Of a stretch of DNA of 47,410 bases, positions 18,000-27,158 are shown piece by piece. This stretch comes from Gammaproteobacteria bacterium. GTDB lineage: Bacteria > Pseudomonadota > Gammaproteobacteria > GRL18. A program made the position numbers and the translations under genes. Every line of letters begins with the position of its first letter. Position 1 is the first letter of the stretch. The notes beneath the pieces were generated by a model. That model ran no database searches. It had not been told where the DNA came from and saw nothing but the letters and a program-made list of their open reading frames with translations. The stretch spans positions 1-47,410 of the forward strand of contig JADGEM010000034.1 in assembly GCA_016744375.1 (NCBI GenBank), given 5' to 3'.

Positions 18000-19115
18000 T
18001 TATTTAAGAGGATGTATCTGTAAATAATGTATTAATAATTTTCCAATTTTTGTATTATCCCCTATCCCGGTAAAATCAGAAGCACCGGGCCCATAGGCAA
18101 AAACAGGCACCATTTCAGCAGTATGATCACTTTGGGTAAACTGAGTTTCTGTGATTTGTTGCTTAGTAACTGAGCCATCATGAATGGCGAAGCCACCTGT
18201 TTCATGATCTGCAGTGACTAATACCAAAGTTTCATTATTATTTTTTGCAAAGTCCAGAGCAATTCCGATAGCATTATCAAAATCTATCATTTCTCTAATA
18301 ATACCATCAGCATCATTGTCATGACCGGCCCAATCAATCTGAGAACCTTCAACCATCAGAAAAAAACCTTTTTGATTTTTTGACAGGATCTGAATGGCTT
18401 TTTGAGTCATTTCAGACAGGCCAGGACTTCGCTGATCTGCTCCAGGTAAAGCCTTTCTTGCAAATAAACCAACCACTGAATCCACATCACCCAGTTCATT
18501 AAACTCTTTTTCAGTTTGAATGACAATTGTGTGCTCAGCCAGTTCTACCAGCAAATTCTTATGATCATTTCTAAAACTCCCTTTTGTCGTATTGGGAACA
18601 AAATAACCCCAGCCCCCACCAAGCAAAACATCAACTCCACTTTTTGATAATTGCTCCGCAATAAGCGTCTGATTTTTTCTACTTTTAACATGAGCAGCAA
18701 ATACAGCAGGTGTTGCATGAGTAATAGAACTTGTCACCACAAGGCCCGTTACTTTATTGACTTCTTGTGCGTACTCAATAACGGTTTTCAACGGTTCATC
18801 ATCATGCGAAACAGAAATCGCCTTATTATCCGTCTTATAGCCAGTTGCCATAGCAGTACCGGAGGCAGCTGAATCCGTTACCAGAGCATTTCCAGAATGG
18901 GTCATGAGTAAACCCAGCTGTTTGAATTCCTCCAGATTAAGATGTTTCTTAACTATTTTTCCTGCCGTAATTTGAGCGATGCCCATACCATCACCAATGA
19001 GTAAAATGATATTTTTTGGTACCGCCTTTTCTAGCGCAGAGGCTGGAAAGCTGCTTATCAATAAAAGTAAAAATAAACCACTTATTAATTTCCAATTATT
19101 TATCATATATTTCAT
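18000..19115 (-). CDS. secreted alkaline phosphatase
   Basis: Periplasmic phosphomonoesterase of the PhoA superfamily, 371 residues. A signal peptide (hydrophobic 11-27, likely cleavage after ASA) is followed by the first metal ligand in IGDGMG (D42) and the phosphorylated serine in VTDSAASGTAMATG (S82). Further metal ligands are in WAGHDNDADG, TADHETGG and SDHTAEMVP. The length is shorter than E. coli PhoA (471), with inserted crown regions missing, as in PhoK/short alkaline phosphatases. It follows pepN on the same strand after 50 bp. I saw no Pho box. Confidence 0.9.
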   Translation of the reverse strand: MKYMINNWKLISGLFLLLLISSFPASALEKAVPKNIILLIGDGMGIAQITAGKIVKKHLNLEEFKQLGLLMTHSGNALVTDSAASGTAMATGYKTDNKAISVSHDDEPLKTVIEYAQEVNKVTGLVVTSSITHATPAVFAAHVKSRKNQTLIAEQLSKSGVDVLLGGGWGYFVPNTTKGSFRNDHKNLLVELAEHTIVIQTEKEFNELGDVDSVVGLFARKALPGADQRSPGLSEMTQKAIQILSKNQKGFFLMVEGSQIDWAGHDNDADGIIREMIDFDNAIGIALDFAKNNNETLVLVTADHETGGFAIHDGSVTKQQITETQFTQSDHTAEMVPVFAYGPGASDFTGIGDNTKIGKLLIHYLQIHPLK

Positions 19116-19165
19116 GAATCCAACGTCTCACATGCTTGCAAAAAAGAATAATTTTCAACCATGAA

Positions 19166-21862
19166 TTAAGCCAGACTCTTGCTGACAATTTCAAACACAT
19201 CTGGCGACAAACTCTCTTTTGATGCCCTTTCTAATTCAGCCTTCATCAACTGTTGTCTTGTATCATCATAACGTCTCCAACGGCTGAAGAGCTTGATTAG
19301 ACGTGAAGCAATCTGCGGGTTAAATTTATCCAGTGCCAGAATTTGATCCATTACAAACTGGTACCCCTGCCCATTGCTATGATGAAATGCTTTAAGATTC
19401 ATACCAGCAAAAGAGCCTATCAACGAACGCACTTTATTCGGGTTTTTAAGATCAAAGCATTGATGTGTCATTAAACGTTTAACATTTTCCAGGACGGTAT
19501 CATGTTGTGAAGCAGCCTGAACAATAAACCACTTATCCATGACCAGGGCATCACTTAACCAGCGTTGTTCAAAGGCATCTAGAGCCTGCTGAGTCTCAAC
19601 AGACTGGATATGTGTTAATTGTGATAAGGCTGCAATAGAATCTGTCATATTATTAGCATTTTGGAAGTGTTCATAACCCAGTTTGGCAGCAGATTCGTCT
19701 TCTATAGCCATCAGATAACTCAAAGCAAGATTTCTCAAACTCCGCTTACCTGCTTCCTCTGCATTAAACTGATAAGCATCAGTCAGTGATAAACTCTCAT
19801 AAATTGAAGTGAATTCAGAGTTCAATCGCTCAGCCATGATCAACTTAAGAGATTTTCTTGTATCAAAAACAGCATCCACATCTGCGACATCAAGTTGCTC
19901 TAAAAGGTAGGACTCCGATGGTAAAATTAAAGCTTGTGTTTTTAAGGCATTATCTAATGAAGTATCTGAAAGTAATTGTTCACAGGCGTGAATAAATTTA
20001 TCCAGCATCGGGATATTAAATTCAATATTTTTTGGCTCATTTTTTTCATTCTGAGCAATAGCATCCAGGATAAGCTGGCCTGCCAGTTGTTGGCCTGCTT
20101 CCCAACGGTTGAAAGGATCGGAATCATATGCCATTAAAAATGCCCGTTCATCCGCAATAGCATCTTTGGAACGATCCCCAGAATGTTCAATAATAACCGG
20201 GGCAGAAAAGTCACGCAACAGTGACAAAACCGGCATCTCTTCAATCTCTGTAAACTCAAATGTTTGTTGAGCCTCAGTCAGTGTTATCATTGTTTCAAGG
20301 ATTTGCTTACCTTTTTTAGTTCCACCCTGTGCCAACAAGCCCATTCTGATTGGGATATAAAAAGGATCTTTTATTTTTTTATGAGGCGTGTTCAGTTTTT
20401 CATAGGGTGTGATAGCACAGAATTGTTCCAGTTCAATAATAAACTTTTTCTCTTCTTCAAGATAAGAAGTCTTTACCTTAACTCTTGGAGTTCCTGCCTG
20501 ATTATACCAACTTGAAAATTGTTCCAGGTTAATCTGACTGGCATCAGTCATGGCAGAAACAAAATCTTCTGTAGTCACAGCCTGACCATCGTGTCGTTCA
20601 AAATACAAATTCATACCTTTCTGGAAATTCTCTTCTCCCAAAACAGTATGAATCATCCGAATGACTTCTGCGCCCTTATTATAAACAGTTACAGTATAGA
20701 AATTATTGATCTCCATATATTGAGCCGGACGGATTGGATGTGCCATTGGGCTGGCATCTTCAGCAAACTGGTGAGCACGCAGAATCCTTACATCAGCAAT
20801 ACGCTTAACTGCCCGAGACTGCATATCCGAAGTAAATTCCTGATCCCGAAAAACAGTCAGGCCTTCTTTAAGACTCAGTTGAAACCAGTCTCGACAAGTC
20901 ACTCGGTTACCCGTCCAGTTATGAAAGTATTCATGACCGATAACACCTTCAATACCCTCATAGTCACCATCGGTTGCACTTTGTGGATCAGCCAGAACAT
21001 ATTTGGCATTAAAAACATTTAGTCCTTTATTCTCCATTGCCCCCATATTAAAATCTTCAACAGCCACAATCATGTAAATGTCCAGATCGTATTCCAGTCC
21101 AAAGACTTCTTCATCCCACATCATGGCATTCTTTAATGAATTCATTGCATGCTCGCACTTATGAGCATTTTGTTTTTCCACAAAAAGCTGCAGTACAATA
21201 TTTCGACCCGTTATAGTCGTATAGGAATCTTCTACTTTGAGTAAATCTCCAGCAACCAGAGCAAATAAATAACAAGGTTTTTTAAACGGATCATGCCATA
21301 TTGCATAATGACGCCCCTCAGGCAATTCACCCTGCTCCACTAAATTACCATTAGACAGTAATACTGGGTATTTTTCTTTGTCTGCAATAATCGCAGTGGT
21401 AAACGTTGACATAACATCGGGTTGATCCAGATAATAAGTAATCCGTCTAAAACCTTCAGCTTCACATTGTGTGCAAAAATTACCACTGGACTGATACAAA
21501 CCTTCAAGCGCATTGTTTTCCTCTGGTTTTATCCAGGTTTCTATTTCCAGAATAAATGAATAAGGCACATCAGGAATTTTCAAATAATTATCTGTGTACT
21601 CAAAATCTAATTCAGAAAGTGGCTGGCCATTAAGTAATATGGACTTTGGTTCTAAGCCTTGTCCATTTAATATTAATATTTCATCACGAGAATCGGCTTT
21701 ATGATTGCGCAAGATTTCTAAACGACTTTTAACAATAGTCACTGTTTCAATTTCATTTCCAACAGGGACAGTCATTTCAAGCTCAAAACTCAGTTCAGTC
21801 CTATTAATAACATAGACAGGGTACTGATAATCTTTCAGATAAATCGTTTTATTATTACTCAT
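19166..21862 (-). CDS. pepN: aminopeptidase N (M1 metallopeptidase)
   Basis: Broad-specificity zinc aminopeptidase, 898 residues, close to E. coli PepN (870). The exopeptidase signature GAMEN is at 274-278. The zinc site HEYFHN has H310, E311 and H314, with the third ligand E333 in LSLKEGLTVF. The alpha-helical C-terminal domain of the PepN type (DUF3458-like region and ARM-like helices) fills the rest. No signal peptide, so it is cytoplasmic. Its start ATGAGTAAT overlaps the alr stop codon by 8 bp, so the two are translationally coupled. Confidence 0.96.
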   Translation of the reverse strand: MSNNKTIYLKDYQYPVYVINRTELSFELEMTVPVGNEIETVTIVKSRLEILRNHKADSRDEILILNGQGLEPKSILLNGQPLSELDFEYTDNYLKIPDVPYSFILEIETWIKPEENNALEGLYQSSGNFCTQCEAEGFRRITYYLDQPDVMSTFTTAIIADKEKYPVLLSNGNLVEQGELPEGRHYAIWHDPFKKPCYLFALVAGDLLKVEDSYTTITGRNIVLQLFVEKQNAHKCEHAMNSLKNAMMWDEEVFGLEYDLDIYMIVAVEDFNMGAMENKGLNVFNAKYVLADPQSATDGDYEGIEGVIGHEYFHNWTGNRVTCRDWFQLSLKEGLTVFRDQEFTSDMQSRAVKRIADVRILRAHQFAEDASPMAHPIRPAQYMEINNFYTVTVYNKGAEVIRMIHTVLGEENFQKGMNLYFERHDGQAVTTEDFVSAMTDASQINLEQFSSWYNQAGTPRVKVKTSYLEEEKKFIIELEQFCAITPYEKLNTPHKKIKDPFYIPIRMGLLAQGGTKKGKQILETMITLTEAQQTFEFTEIEEMPVLSLLRDFSAPVIIEHSGDRSKDAIADERAFLMAYDSDPFNRWEAGQQLAGQLILDAIAQNEKNEPKNIEFNIPMLDKFIHACEQLLSDTSLDNALKTQALILPSESYLLEQLDVADVDAVFDTRKSLKLIMAERLNSEFTSIYESLSLTDAYQFNAEEAGKRSLRNLALSYLMAIEDESAAKLGYEHFQNANNMTDSIAALSQLTHIQSVETQQALDAFEQRWLSDALVMDKWFIVQAASQHDTVLENVKRLMTHQCFDLKNPNKVRSLIGSFAGMNLKAFHHSNGQGYQFVMDQILALDKFNPQIASRLIKLFSRWRRYDDTRQQLMKAELERASKESLSPDVFEIVSKSLA

Positions 21863-23003
21863 AATCGAAATGGACTCTTTGTGTTATTTGACATAATAAT
21901 TCGTAGGCGATTGTGCCTGATTTTTGGGAAACTCGTTCAATAGGTAAACCATCACCCCAGAGTATGACTCTATCACCGACATTAAAAGGGACTGATTGCT
22001 GTTCCAGCAAGCTTAAATCAATAGTGATCATATCCATAGAGACTCGCCCTACCATCGGCACTTCCAGATTGTTAATTAAAACAGGTGTCCCATGTTCTGC
22101 ATGTCGTGGATAACCGTCACCATAACCAATAGCCACTACTCCGACAGTCATATTTTCAGGACAGCACCAGGTTGCACCATAACCAATGCAGTCACCTTTT
22201 TTTAATTTTTTTATTGCGATCAACTCTGAAGATAAGGTCATGACTGGCTGCAGTTGTTCATCCAGGCCACTTCTGGAAGGTAAAGCCGTTTCAAATGGTG
22301 AAACCCCATAAAGCATAATACCCGGTCTGACCCAGTCGTAATGAGCTTTTGGAATCGATAAAATAGCAGCTGAGTTAGCCATGCTTTTATGGACTGCACT
22401 TAAATCAACCCAGCTGGACAAATGATGGATTTGTTGCTCGAACAATTCCATTTGAATCTTATTTTCAGCGTTATCAACTTCATCTGCACAGGAAAAATGT
22501 GAGATAAAAGCAGACGGCAGATAAGAGGTAGCATTCTCTGATTCTAATTGTTGATAATTGAGTATTATTTTCTCGAGTTCATCTGTTGATAAGCCCAGGC
22601 GATGCATACCTGTATCAACTTTTAACCAGTAATGAATTTCATCCCAGCCAAGTGAATTTTGTTTAAGACAGTTCTGCATCCACTGAAACTGCTCCAGACA
22701 ATGGATCACTGGTATCATGTTTAACTTAATACACTTGAGATAATCTTCTTCCGAATAAACACCGCCCAGGATAATTATTTTTTCTATCTTGAGACGATTA
22801 TGTAAATCAATTGCTTCATCCAGTCGAGCCACAGCAAAACTATCACTCGCCATCAATGCCTCAGCAACAGGTATTATACCATGTCCATAGGCATTAGCTT
22901 TAATCACACAGACGATCTGACTTTCAGGTGCCAGTTCTTTGATGCGTGACAAGTTATGCCTCAGTGCATTCAGATTAATGCTTGCTTTAGCCTCAGGTCT
23001 CAT
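21855..23003 (-). CDS. alr: alanine racemase
   Basis: PLP enzyme that makes D-alanine for peptidoglycan. It has 382 residues: an N-terminal TIM barrel with the PLP lysine in VIKANAYGHG (K35), and a C-terminal beta domain with the catalytic tyrosine region IGYGATW. The segment WVRPGIMLYGVSPF is typical. It lies 6 bp downstream of dnaB, the dnaB-alr order found widely in gammaproteobacteria, and overlaps pepN. Whether it is the biosynthetic or the catabolic isozyme cannot be told; linkage to dnaB favours the housekeeping Alr. Confidence 0.95.
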   Translation of the reverse strand: MRPEAKASINLNALRHNLSRIKELAPESQIVCVIKANAYGHGIIPVAEALMASDSFAVARLDEAIDLHNRLKIEKIIILGGVYSEEDYLKCIKLNMIPVIHCLEQFQWMQNCLKQNSLGWDEIHYWLKVDTGMHRLGLSTDELEKIILNYQQLESENATSYLPSAFISHFSCADEVDNAENKIQMELFEQQIHHLSSWVDLSAVHKSMANSAAILSIPKAHYDWVRPGIMLYGVSPFETALPSRSGLDEQLQPVMTLSSELIAIKKLKKGDCIGYGATWCCPENMTVGVVAIGYGDGYPRHAEHGTPVLINNLEVPMVGRVSMDMITIDLSLLEQQSVPFNVGDRVILWGDGLPIERVSQKSGTIAYELLCQITQRVHFDYE

Positions 23004-23009
23004 AATAGA

Positions 23010-24365
23010 TTAATCATCATAATCAATGGATGCATGATTCTCAAACTTTGTATACTGACCGATAAATGTCAACCTTGCCGTGCCAAGAGGTCCATTACGA
23101 TGTTTGCCTATAATAATTTCAGCCGTTCCTTTATCCGGACTGTCTTCATTATAAACCTCATCACGATAGATAAAGACAATCAAATCTGCATCCTGTTCTA
23201 TTGCACCAGATTCACGTAAATCAGACATCACAGGTCGCTTGTTAGGACGTTGTTCAAGACCACGGTTTAGCTGTGATAAAGCAATCACTGGAACATTCAT
23301 TTCTTTAGCCAGTGCTTTTAAACCCCGTGAAATTTCTGAAATCTCATTAACCCGGTTTTCTGAACTACCTTTTACTTGCATTAATTGTAGATAATCCACA
23401 ACGATCAGGCCGATATTATGTTTGCGTTTTAAACGTCTGACTCGGGCACGCATTTCAGTCGGTGACAGGGCAGGGGTATCATCGATAAAAATATTCGCTT
23501 CATTTAAAATCGACACAGCCGAGGTCAAACGCGGCCAGTCATCTTCATCCAGTTGCCCGGAACGCACCTTGGTCTGATTAATACGTCCCAGGGATGACAA
23601 CATACGCAAAGTCAGTGACTCTGCTGGCATTTCCATACTAAACACAGCCACACCCACAGCTGCATCAATGGCGGCATTTTCTGCCAGGTTCATCGCAAAG
23701 GTCGTTTTTCCCATCGATGGACGCCCGGCAACAATCACCAGATCGGCGGGCTGCAGGCCAGAGGTCATTTTGTCAAAATCTGTGAATCCAGAAGGAATGC
23801 CAGTAAAGCTGCCGCCATTTTGATAAAGCTCATCGATTCTATCCACTGTTTTTTTTAACAGCTCAGTCATTCCCTTAAAATCTTTACCGGAATTTGCACC
23901 TTTGTCCGCAATTTCAAAGACCGTTTTTTCAGCCGTCTCCAGAATATCATCACTTTTACGCCCTTCTGGATTAAAGGCGCTGTCGGCAATTTCATTGCCT
24001 ATCTGAATTAATCGTCTTAAAACAGAGCGTTCACGGACAATCTCAGAATAGGCCCGGATATTTGATGCACTGGGTGTGTTATTGACCAGACTGCCCAGAT
24101 AAGCCAGACCACCGGCATCATCTATCTCATTATGGGTTTCCAGATGCTCTGATAAGGTCACTACATCACAGGGCTTGCCCGCTTCAATCTGTGCCTGGAT
24201 CGCTTTAAATATTAATCGATGATCACGTCGGTAAAAATCCTCTTCATTAACAATACTGGCAATATGGTCCCAGGACTCATTATTAATTAATAAACCTCCC
24301 AGAATGGATTGTTCGGCATCAATGGAATGAGGGGGTAATTTGAGAGAGTCAGTGATTTGGTCCAT
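23010..24365 (-). CDS. dnaB: replicative DNA helicase DnaB
   Basis: Hexameric 5'-3' helicase at the replication fork. It has 451 residues: N-terminal primase-interacting domain (about 8-110), linker (about 150-185) and RecA-like domain with Walker A GRPSMGKT at 214-221, Walker B LIVVDYLQLM and the arginine-finger region. No intein or insertion interrupts it. It heads the dnaB-alr-pepN-alkaline phosphatase series. Confidence 0.97.
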   Translation of the reverse strand: MDQITDSLKLPPHSIDAEQSILGGLLINNESWDHIASIVNEEDFYRRDHRLIFKAIQAQIEAGKPCDVVTLSEHLETHNEIDDAGGLAYLGSLVNNTPSASNIRAYSEIVRERSVLRRLIQIGNEIADSAFNPEGRKSDDILETAEKTVFEIADKGANSGKDFKGMTELLKKTVDRIDELYQNGGSFTGIPSGFTDFDKMTSGLQPADLVIVAGRPSMGKTTFAMNLAENAAIDAAVGVAVFSMEMPAESLTLRMLSSLGRINQTKVRSGQLDEDDWPRLTSAVSILNEANIFIDDTPALSPTEMRARVRRLKRKHNIGLIVVDYLQLMQVKGSSENRVNEISEISRGLKALAKEMNVPVIALSQLNRGLEQRPNKRPVMSDLRESGAIEQDADLIVFIYRDEVYNEDSPDKGTAEIIIGKHRNGPLGTARLTFIGQYTKFENHASIDYDD

Positions 24366-24532
24366 ATATTTCTCTATAAAAGGCCTACAAATTAAAACTT
24401 AATGATATTATCAGTTACTCAGATATTTTTACAAGAGATATTAGCTCTGTATCCAAATAGTCGGCCAAAGAAAGTCCAATGAATTTAGTAAAATATGATA
24501 TTTATCAGGTTATTATAAATAATCATCTCTAA

Positions 24533-24694
24533 AAAGGCAGAACTGTTGATGTCATTGTCAGAAAGTTGGATGTCACAAAAAATGATGTCTATCAATTAAC
24601 ACGCAAAAAGTATCAGCTTAATATCAGAGATGTACAGTATTCAATCATTTATGGTAAAAGTGGGGAGTTGATAGCAGATAACAATACGGGATGA
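24533..24694 (+). pseudogene. decayed fragment, possibly the C-terminus of a YetF/DUF421 protein
   Basis: An open frame of 53 codons with no usable start runs from after TAA 24530-24532 to TGA 24692-24694. It reads VRKLDVTKNDVYQLTRKK, then NIRDVQYSIIYGKSGELIAD. The pattern 'L-T-x-D-D-v-x-x-x-R-x-x-x-i-x-x-i-x-x-V-x-y-a-i-x-x-x-x-G-x-l' resembles the cytoplasmic C-terminal domain of YetF/DUF421 membrane proteins as I remember it. No upstream transmembrane part is present. The 3' end runs into a tandem repeat. The match is from memory and weak. Confidence 0.3.
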
Positions 24695-24712
24695 CGGGAT
24701 GACGGGATGACG
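24686..24712. repeat. three-copy 8-bp tandem repeat ACGGGATG
   Basis: ACGGGATG occurs three times head to tail at 24686-24709, followed by ACG. It overlaps the 3' end of the decayed fragment. The rest of the 422-bp dnaB-to-hypothetical gap (24366-24787) is AT-rich with no other recognisable element. Such repeats can vary in copy number by slippage. Confidence 0.8.
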
Positions 24713-24787
24713 TGAGTGTCAAAGATATATCCATTCTTTTAATCGAATAAATAATATCCATAAAAAATAAAAGGAATTTGTAAAGGG

Positions 24788-25039
24788 TTAATAGTTCATT
24801 AACCAGTCTGGTAATTTACGATTAGCATTTTCAGTAATACGTCGAGCAAGCTCTTGATGTTTAACATCAACATTTTTTAAGCAAACATTATCAGCAGATA
24901 AATGTTGACCAGATTCTACTGCTAATTCTACCTGAGAGATAATATTTGCCTGTTCCTGGCTGGATAGAATTGACATCATGTCATCATAGGAAATTTCTTC
25001 TAAAGAATAACCATCGTTGTTATTATTAAAAATACTCAT
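24788..25039 (-). CDS. hypothetical 83-residue acidic protein
   Basis: I do not recognise this protein. It is soluble and acidic at the N-terminus (EEISYDDMMSILSSQEQ), with a central AVESGQHLSADNVCLKN stretch containing the only cysteine and a basic C-terminal helix (ELARRITENANRKLPDWL). It has no signal peptide or transmembrane segment. The start ATG 25039 has only a weak ribosome-binding context. Coding status rests on frame length and normal composition. Divergent from the phosphatase gene across 240 bp. Confidence 0.5.
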   Translation of the reverse strand: MSIFNNNNDGYSLEEISYDDMMSILSSQEQANIISQVELAVESGQHLSADNVCLKNVDVKHQELARRITENANRKLPDWLMNY

Positions 25040-25280
25040 CAGCTTTCTAGTGTCCTAATAAATGATTCTAATACTCATAGATAAGCATCAATTATATGAA
25101 TGGCCGATATTCTATCGAATAATGAACATCTCGTCAGTCAGCAGTATCCTACATTCACCTTTTCATTAACAAAATCCTATACCCACCTTATGAATTTCAT
25201 ATTCAAAACTGATATAATCACTTCAAATTACTAATAATTCAGTCAACAGATAGACTTAATAAACTCAGGTATTAACCCCA

Positions 25281-26018
25281 TTGAAAATAGAGTATTTATT
25301 TAAAAATAACAAAGGGCGGGACTTCATCTGCGGTGATCTCCACGGTTGTTTTGAATTATTAGAAGAAAAGCTGGCTGAAGTAAACTTCAATCAACAGTCC
25401 GATCGCCTGTTCAGCGTAGGCGATATCATTGATCGCGGCTCCAGTTCAGAAAAAGCACTCGACTACCTAAAAAAAAGCTGGTTTCATTGTATCCGTGGGA
25501 ATCATGAGCAGATGTTTCTTGACTGGTGTACAGAGGATACTCCGGTTTATCGTAATGATGCCTTCCGCTTCCATATTCATAACGGTGGAATTTGGCTGGC
25601 AGATTATTTAGGCATTCATATCCAGAAGCTTGCTGATGACATCAATAGAGATGAACCCATCACAGAAATATATCCCGCATTAAATAAGTGGGTTGATGCA
25701 ATAAAAAAACTACCCTATGCCATTGAAATAAAATCTGATCAAAAAAAAATTGGAATTGTTCACGCAGAAATTCCAGAACAGGTAGCGTGGCCGTCGTTAG
25801 AGGCTGAATTAAATAAAACCAGTGTACTTTACAGCATTCTTTTCTCCCGGAAATACATTTTCTCATCTAAAAGAAAAAAATACCGGATCAAAGGCGTTGA
25901 TGAAATTTATTGTGGTCATACAATAGTCGATATGCCTCAGAAAAAAGGGAATATTAACTACATTGATACCGGTGCTTATTCACATCACAACTTAACCCTT
26001 ATTGAAATTAAAAACTGA
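25281..26018 (+). CDS. PPP-family serine/threonine (or general) metallophosphatase
   Basis: 245 residues with the dinuclear-metal phosphatase signature: GDLHG at 18-22, GDIIDRG at 47-53, GNHE at 73-76, and later histidines in GIVHAEIP and YCGHTIVD. This matches small bacterial enzymes like lambda phosphatase and PrpA/PrpB, which act on phosphoproteins in signalling. No kinase lies next to it, so the substrate is unknown. The start is TTG 25281; no ATG fits ahead of the GDLHG motif. It begins a run of five plus-strand genes. Confidence 0.85.
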   Translation: MKIEYLFKNNKGRDFICGDLHGCFELLEEKLAEVNFNQQSDRLFSVGDIIDRGSSSEKALDYLKKSWFHCIRGNHEQMFLDWCTEDTPVYRNDAFRFHIHNGGIWLADYLGIHIQKLADDINRDEPITEIYPALNKWVDAIKKLPYAIEIKSDQKKIGIVHAEIPEQVAWPSLEAELNKTSVLYSILFSRKYIFSSKRKKYRIKGVDEIYCGHTIVDMPQKKGNINYIDTGAYSHHNLTLIEIKN

Positions 26019-26052
26019 AATTAAAAGTTAGACTCAAATACATCAGGCAAAC

Positions 26053-26556
26053 ATGAGCATAATACGATTCACAGATGCATTCTTTTTTTTTAGCCTGTTG
26101 TTGATACCATACACTTTAACAGCAGGCCAGATTACGACAAACTCTATGAATAAAGACGATAAAACACCAGGCTTGATCCACGGACAACTACAAAAATGCC
26201 CTGATAGCCCAAATTGTATCAATACAGAATACCCAGATGATAGCACCCATTATTTGCCGCCTGTGGTAATTTCAGACTCAATGCAGGACAATGTGATCAT
26301 CACCGTCAAACAAGTCATCAAAACAATGGGGGGCGTCATTACTCAAGAAAGTACAATTGACGGCAACCCTTATCTTGCAGCCACATTTACGTCCAGCATT
26401 TTTCGGTTTGTAGATGACTTCGAAGTCAGAATCGAACCATCATCAGGCAGGGTACATATTCGCTCAGCATCACGTACAGGTTATAGTGACTTTGGTGTCA
26501 ATAAGCGACGAGTGAGAGACTTTATAGAACAGCTCAAAGAAAGAGAAATAAAATGA
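26053..26556 (+). CDS. DUF1499-family secreted protein
   Basis: 167 residues. An N-terminal hydrophobic segment (about 5-24, ending near LTAGQ) looks like a signal peptide or anchor. The family motif CPDSPNC (C49, C55) follows, then the typical 'S-x-x-x-x-x-D...IEP...I-x-x-R-S-A-S-R-x-G-x-S-D-x-G-x-N-x-x-R' end (IRSASRTGYSDFGVNKRRV). Members are of unknown function, often exported. The stop overlaps the next start (ATGA), indicating coupling with the DUF2148 gene. Confidence 0.8.
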   Translation: MSIIRFTDAFFFFSLLLIPYTLTAGQITTNSMNKDDKTPGLIHGQLQKCPDSPNCINTEYPDDSTHYLPPVVISDSMQDNVIITVKQVIKTMGGVITQESTIDGNPYLAATFTSSIFRFVDDFEVRIEPSSGRVHIRSASRTGYSDFGVNKRRVRDFIEQLKEREIK

Positions 26557-27140
26557 ACAAAAAAAGTATTAAAGAAACCATTGAAACAGTAATCAACTTA
26601 ATGGCAGCCTCCGCCATGACTGCACCCAAAGCAGGAGGCAAAGACTGTCTGGAAATTGTTGCGCTGACAGATCCTGAAGATCTGCAAAAAATTGCTGATG
26701 AAATGCGTAAATATGCACATAATAGTTCTAAAGAAAATTACTGGCATCGGGACGCAGCAAATACTGAAAATGCCCAGGGATTATTACTCATTGGTCTGGC
26801 GGGTCCTGTAACAGCAGGATACGATTGCGGCGGCTGTGGCTATCGTACCTGTAAAGAATTCGAAGATGCACGAGAGCTGAAAGATTTTGAAATGGGCTAT
26901 ACCGGGCCTCATTGTATTATGCGTATGATGGATATTGGTGTTGCACTTTCTTCAGCTGCCAAGCAGGCCAGTCTTTTAAATGTTGATAATCGGGTGCAGC
27001 AGCGAGTGGGTGCTGTAGCTCGCGCACTGGGTTATATTGACTGCGAAGTGGCCATGGGCATTCCCGTCAGTATCAGTGGTAAGAGCATATTTTATGATCG
27101 GAAAACACCCTCAAAGAAGAACCTGGCTGAACAAAAATAA
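26553..27140 (+). CDS. ferredoxin-like DUF2148 protein
   Basis: 195 residues. The cysteines C92, C95 and C100 (YDCGGCGYRTC), plus C121 (GPHCIMRMMDIG), form a cluster suited to a 4Fe-4S centre. The rest matches DUF2148 'ferredoxin domain containing protein' architecture: an N-terminal helix with ASAMTAPKAGGKDCLE and a C-terminal VARALGYIDCEVAMGIPVS. The redox partner is unknown. Overlaps the DUF1499 gene by 4 bp; 18 bp precede the J-domain gene. Confidence 0.82.
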   Translation: MNKKSIKETIETVINLMAASAMTAPKAGGKDCLEIVALTDPEDLQKIADEMRKYAHNSSKENYWHRDAANTENAQGLLLIGLAGPVTAGYDCGGCGYRTCKEFEDARELKDFEMGYTGPHCIMRMMDIGVALSSAAKQASLLNVDNRVQQRVGAVARALGYIDCEVAMGIPVSISGKSIFYDRKTPSKKNLAEQK

Positions 27141-27158
27141 ATATTCTATTATAAAGCA

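Noticed and set aside
20519..21022. 167-codon plus-strand frame inside pepN
   Set aside because: It is opposite the pepN catalytic region with its conserved GAMEN and HEXXH motifs; composition is that of a shadow frame.
24686..24712. Could the ACGGGATG repeats be a CRISPR array?
   Set aside because: Units are 8 bp with no spacers; it is a simple tandem repeat.
25090..25110. GCCGATAT resembling a sigma-28 -10 box before the phosphatase gene
   Set aside because: No TAAAGTTT-like -35 element at 11 bp; the similarity is limited to one box.
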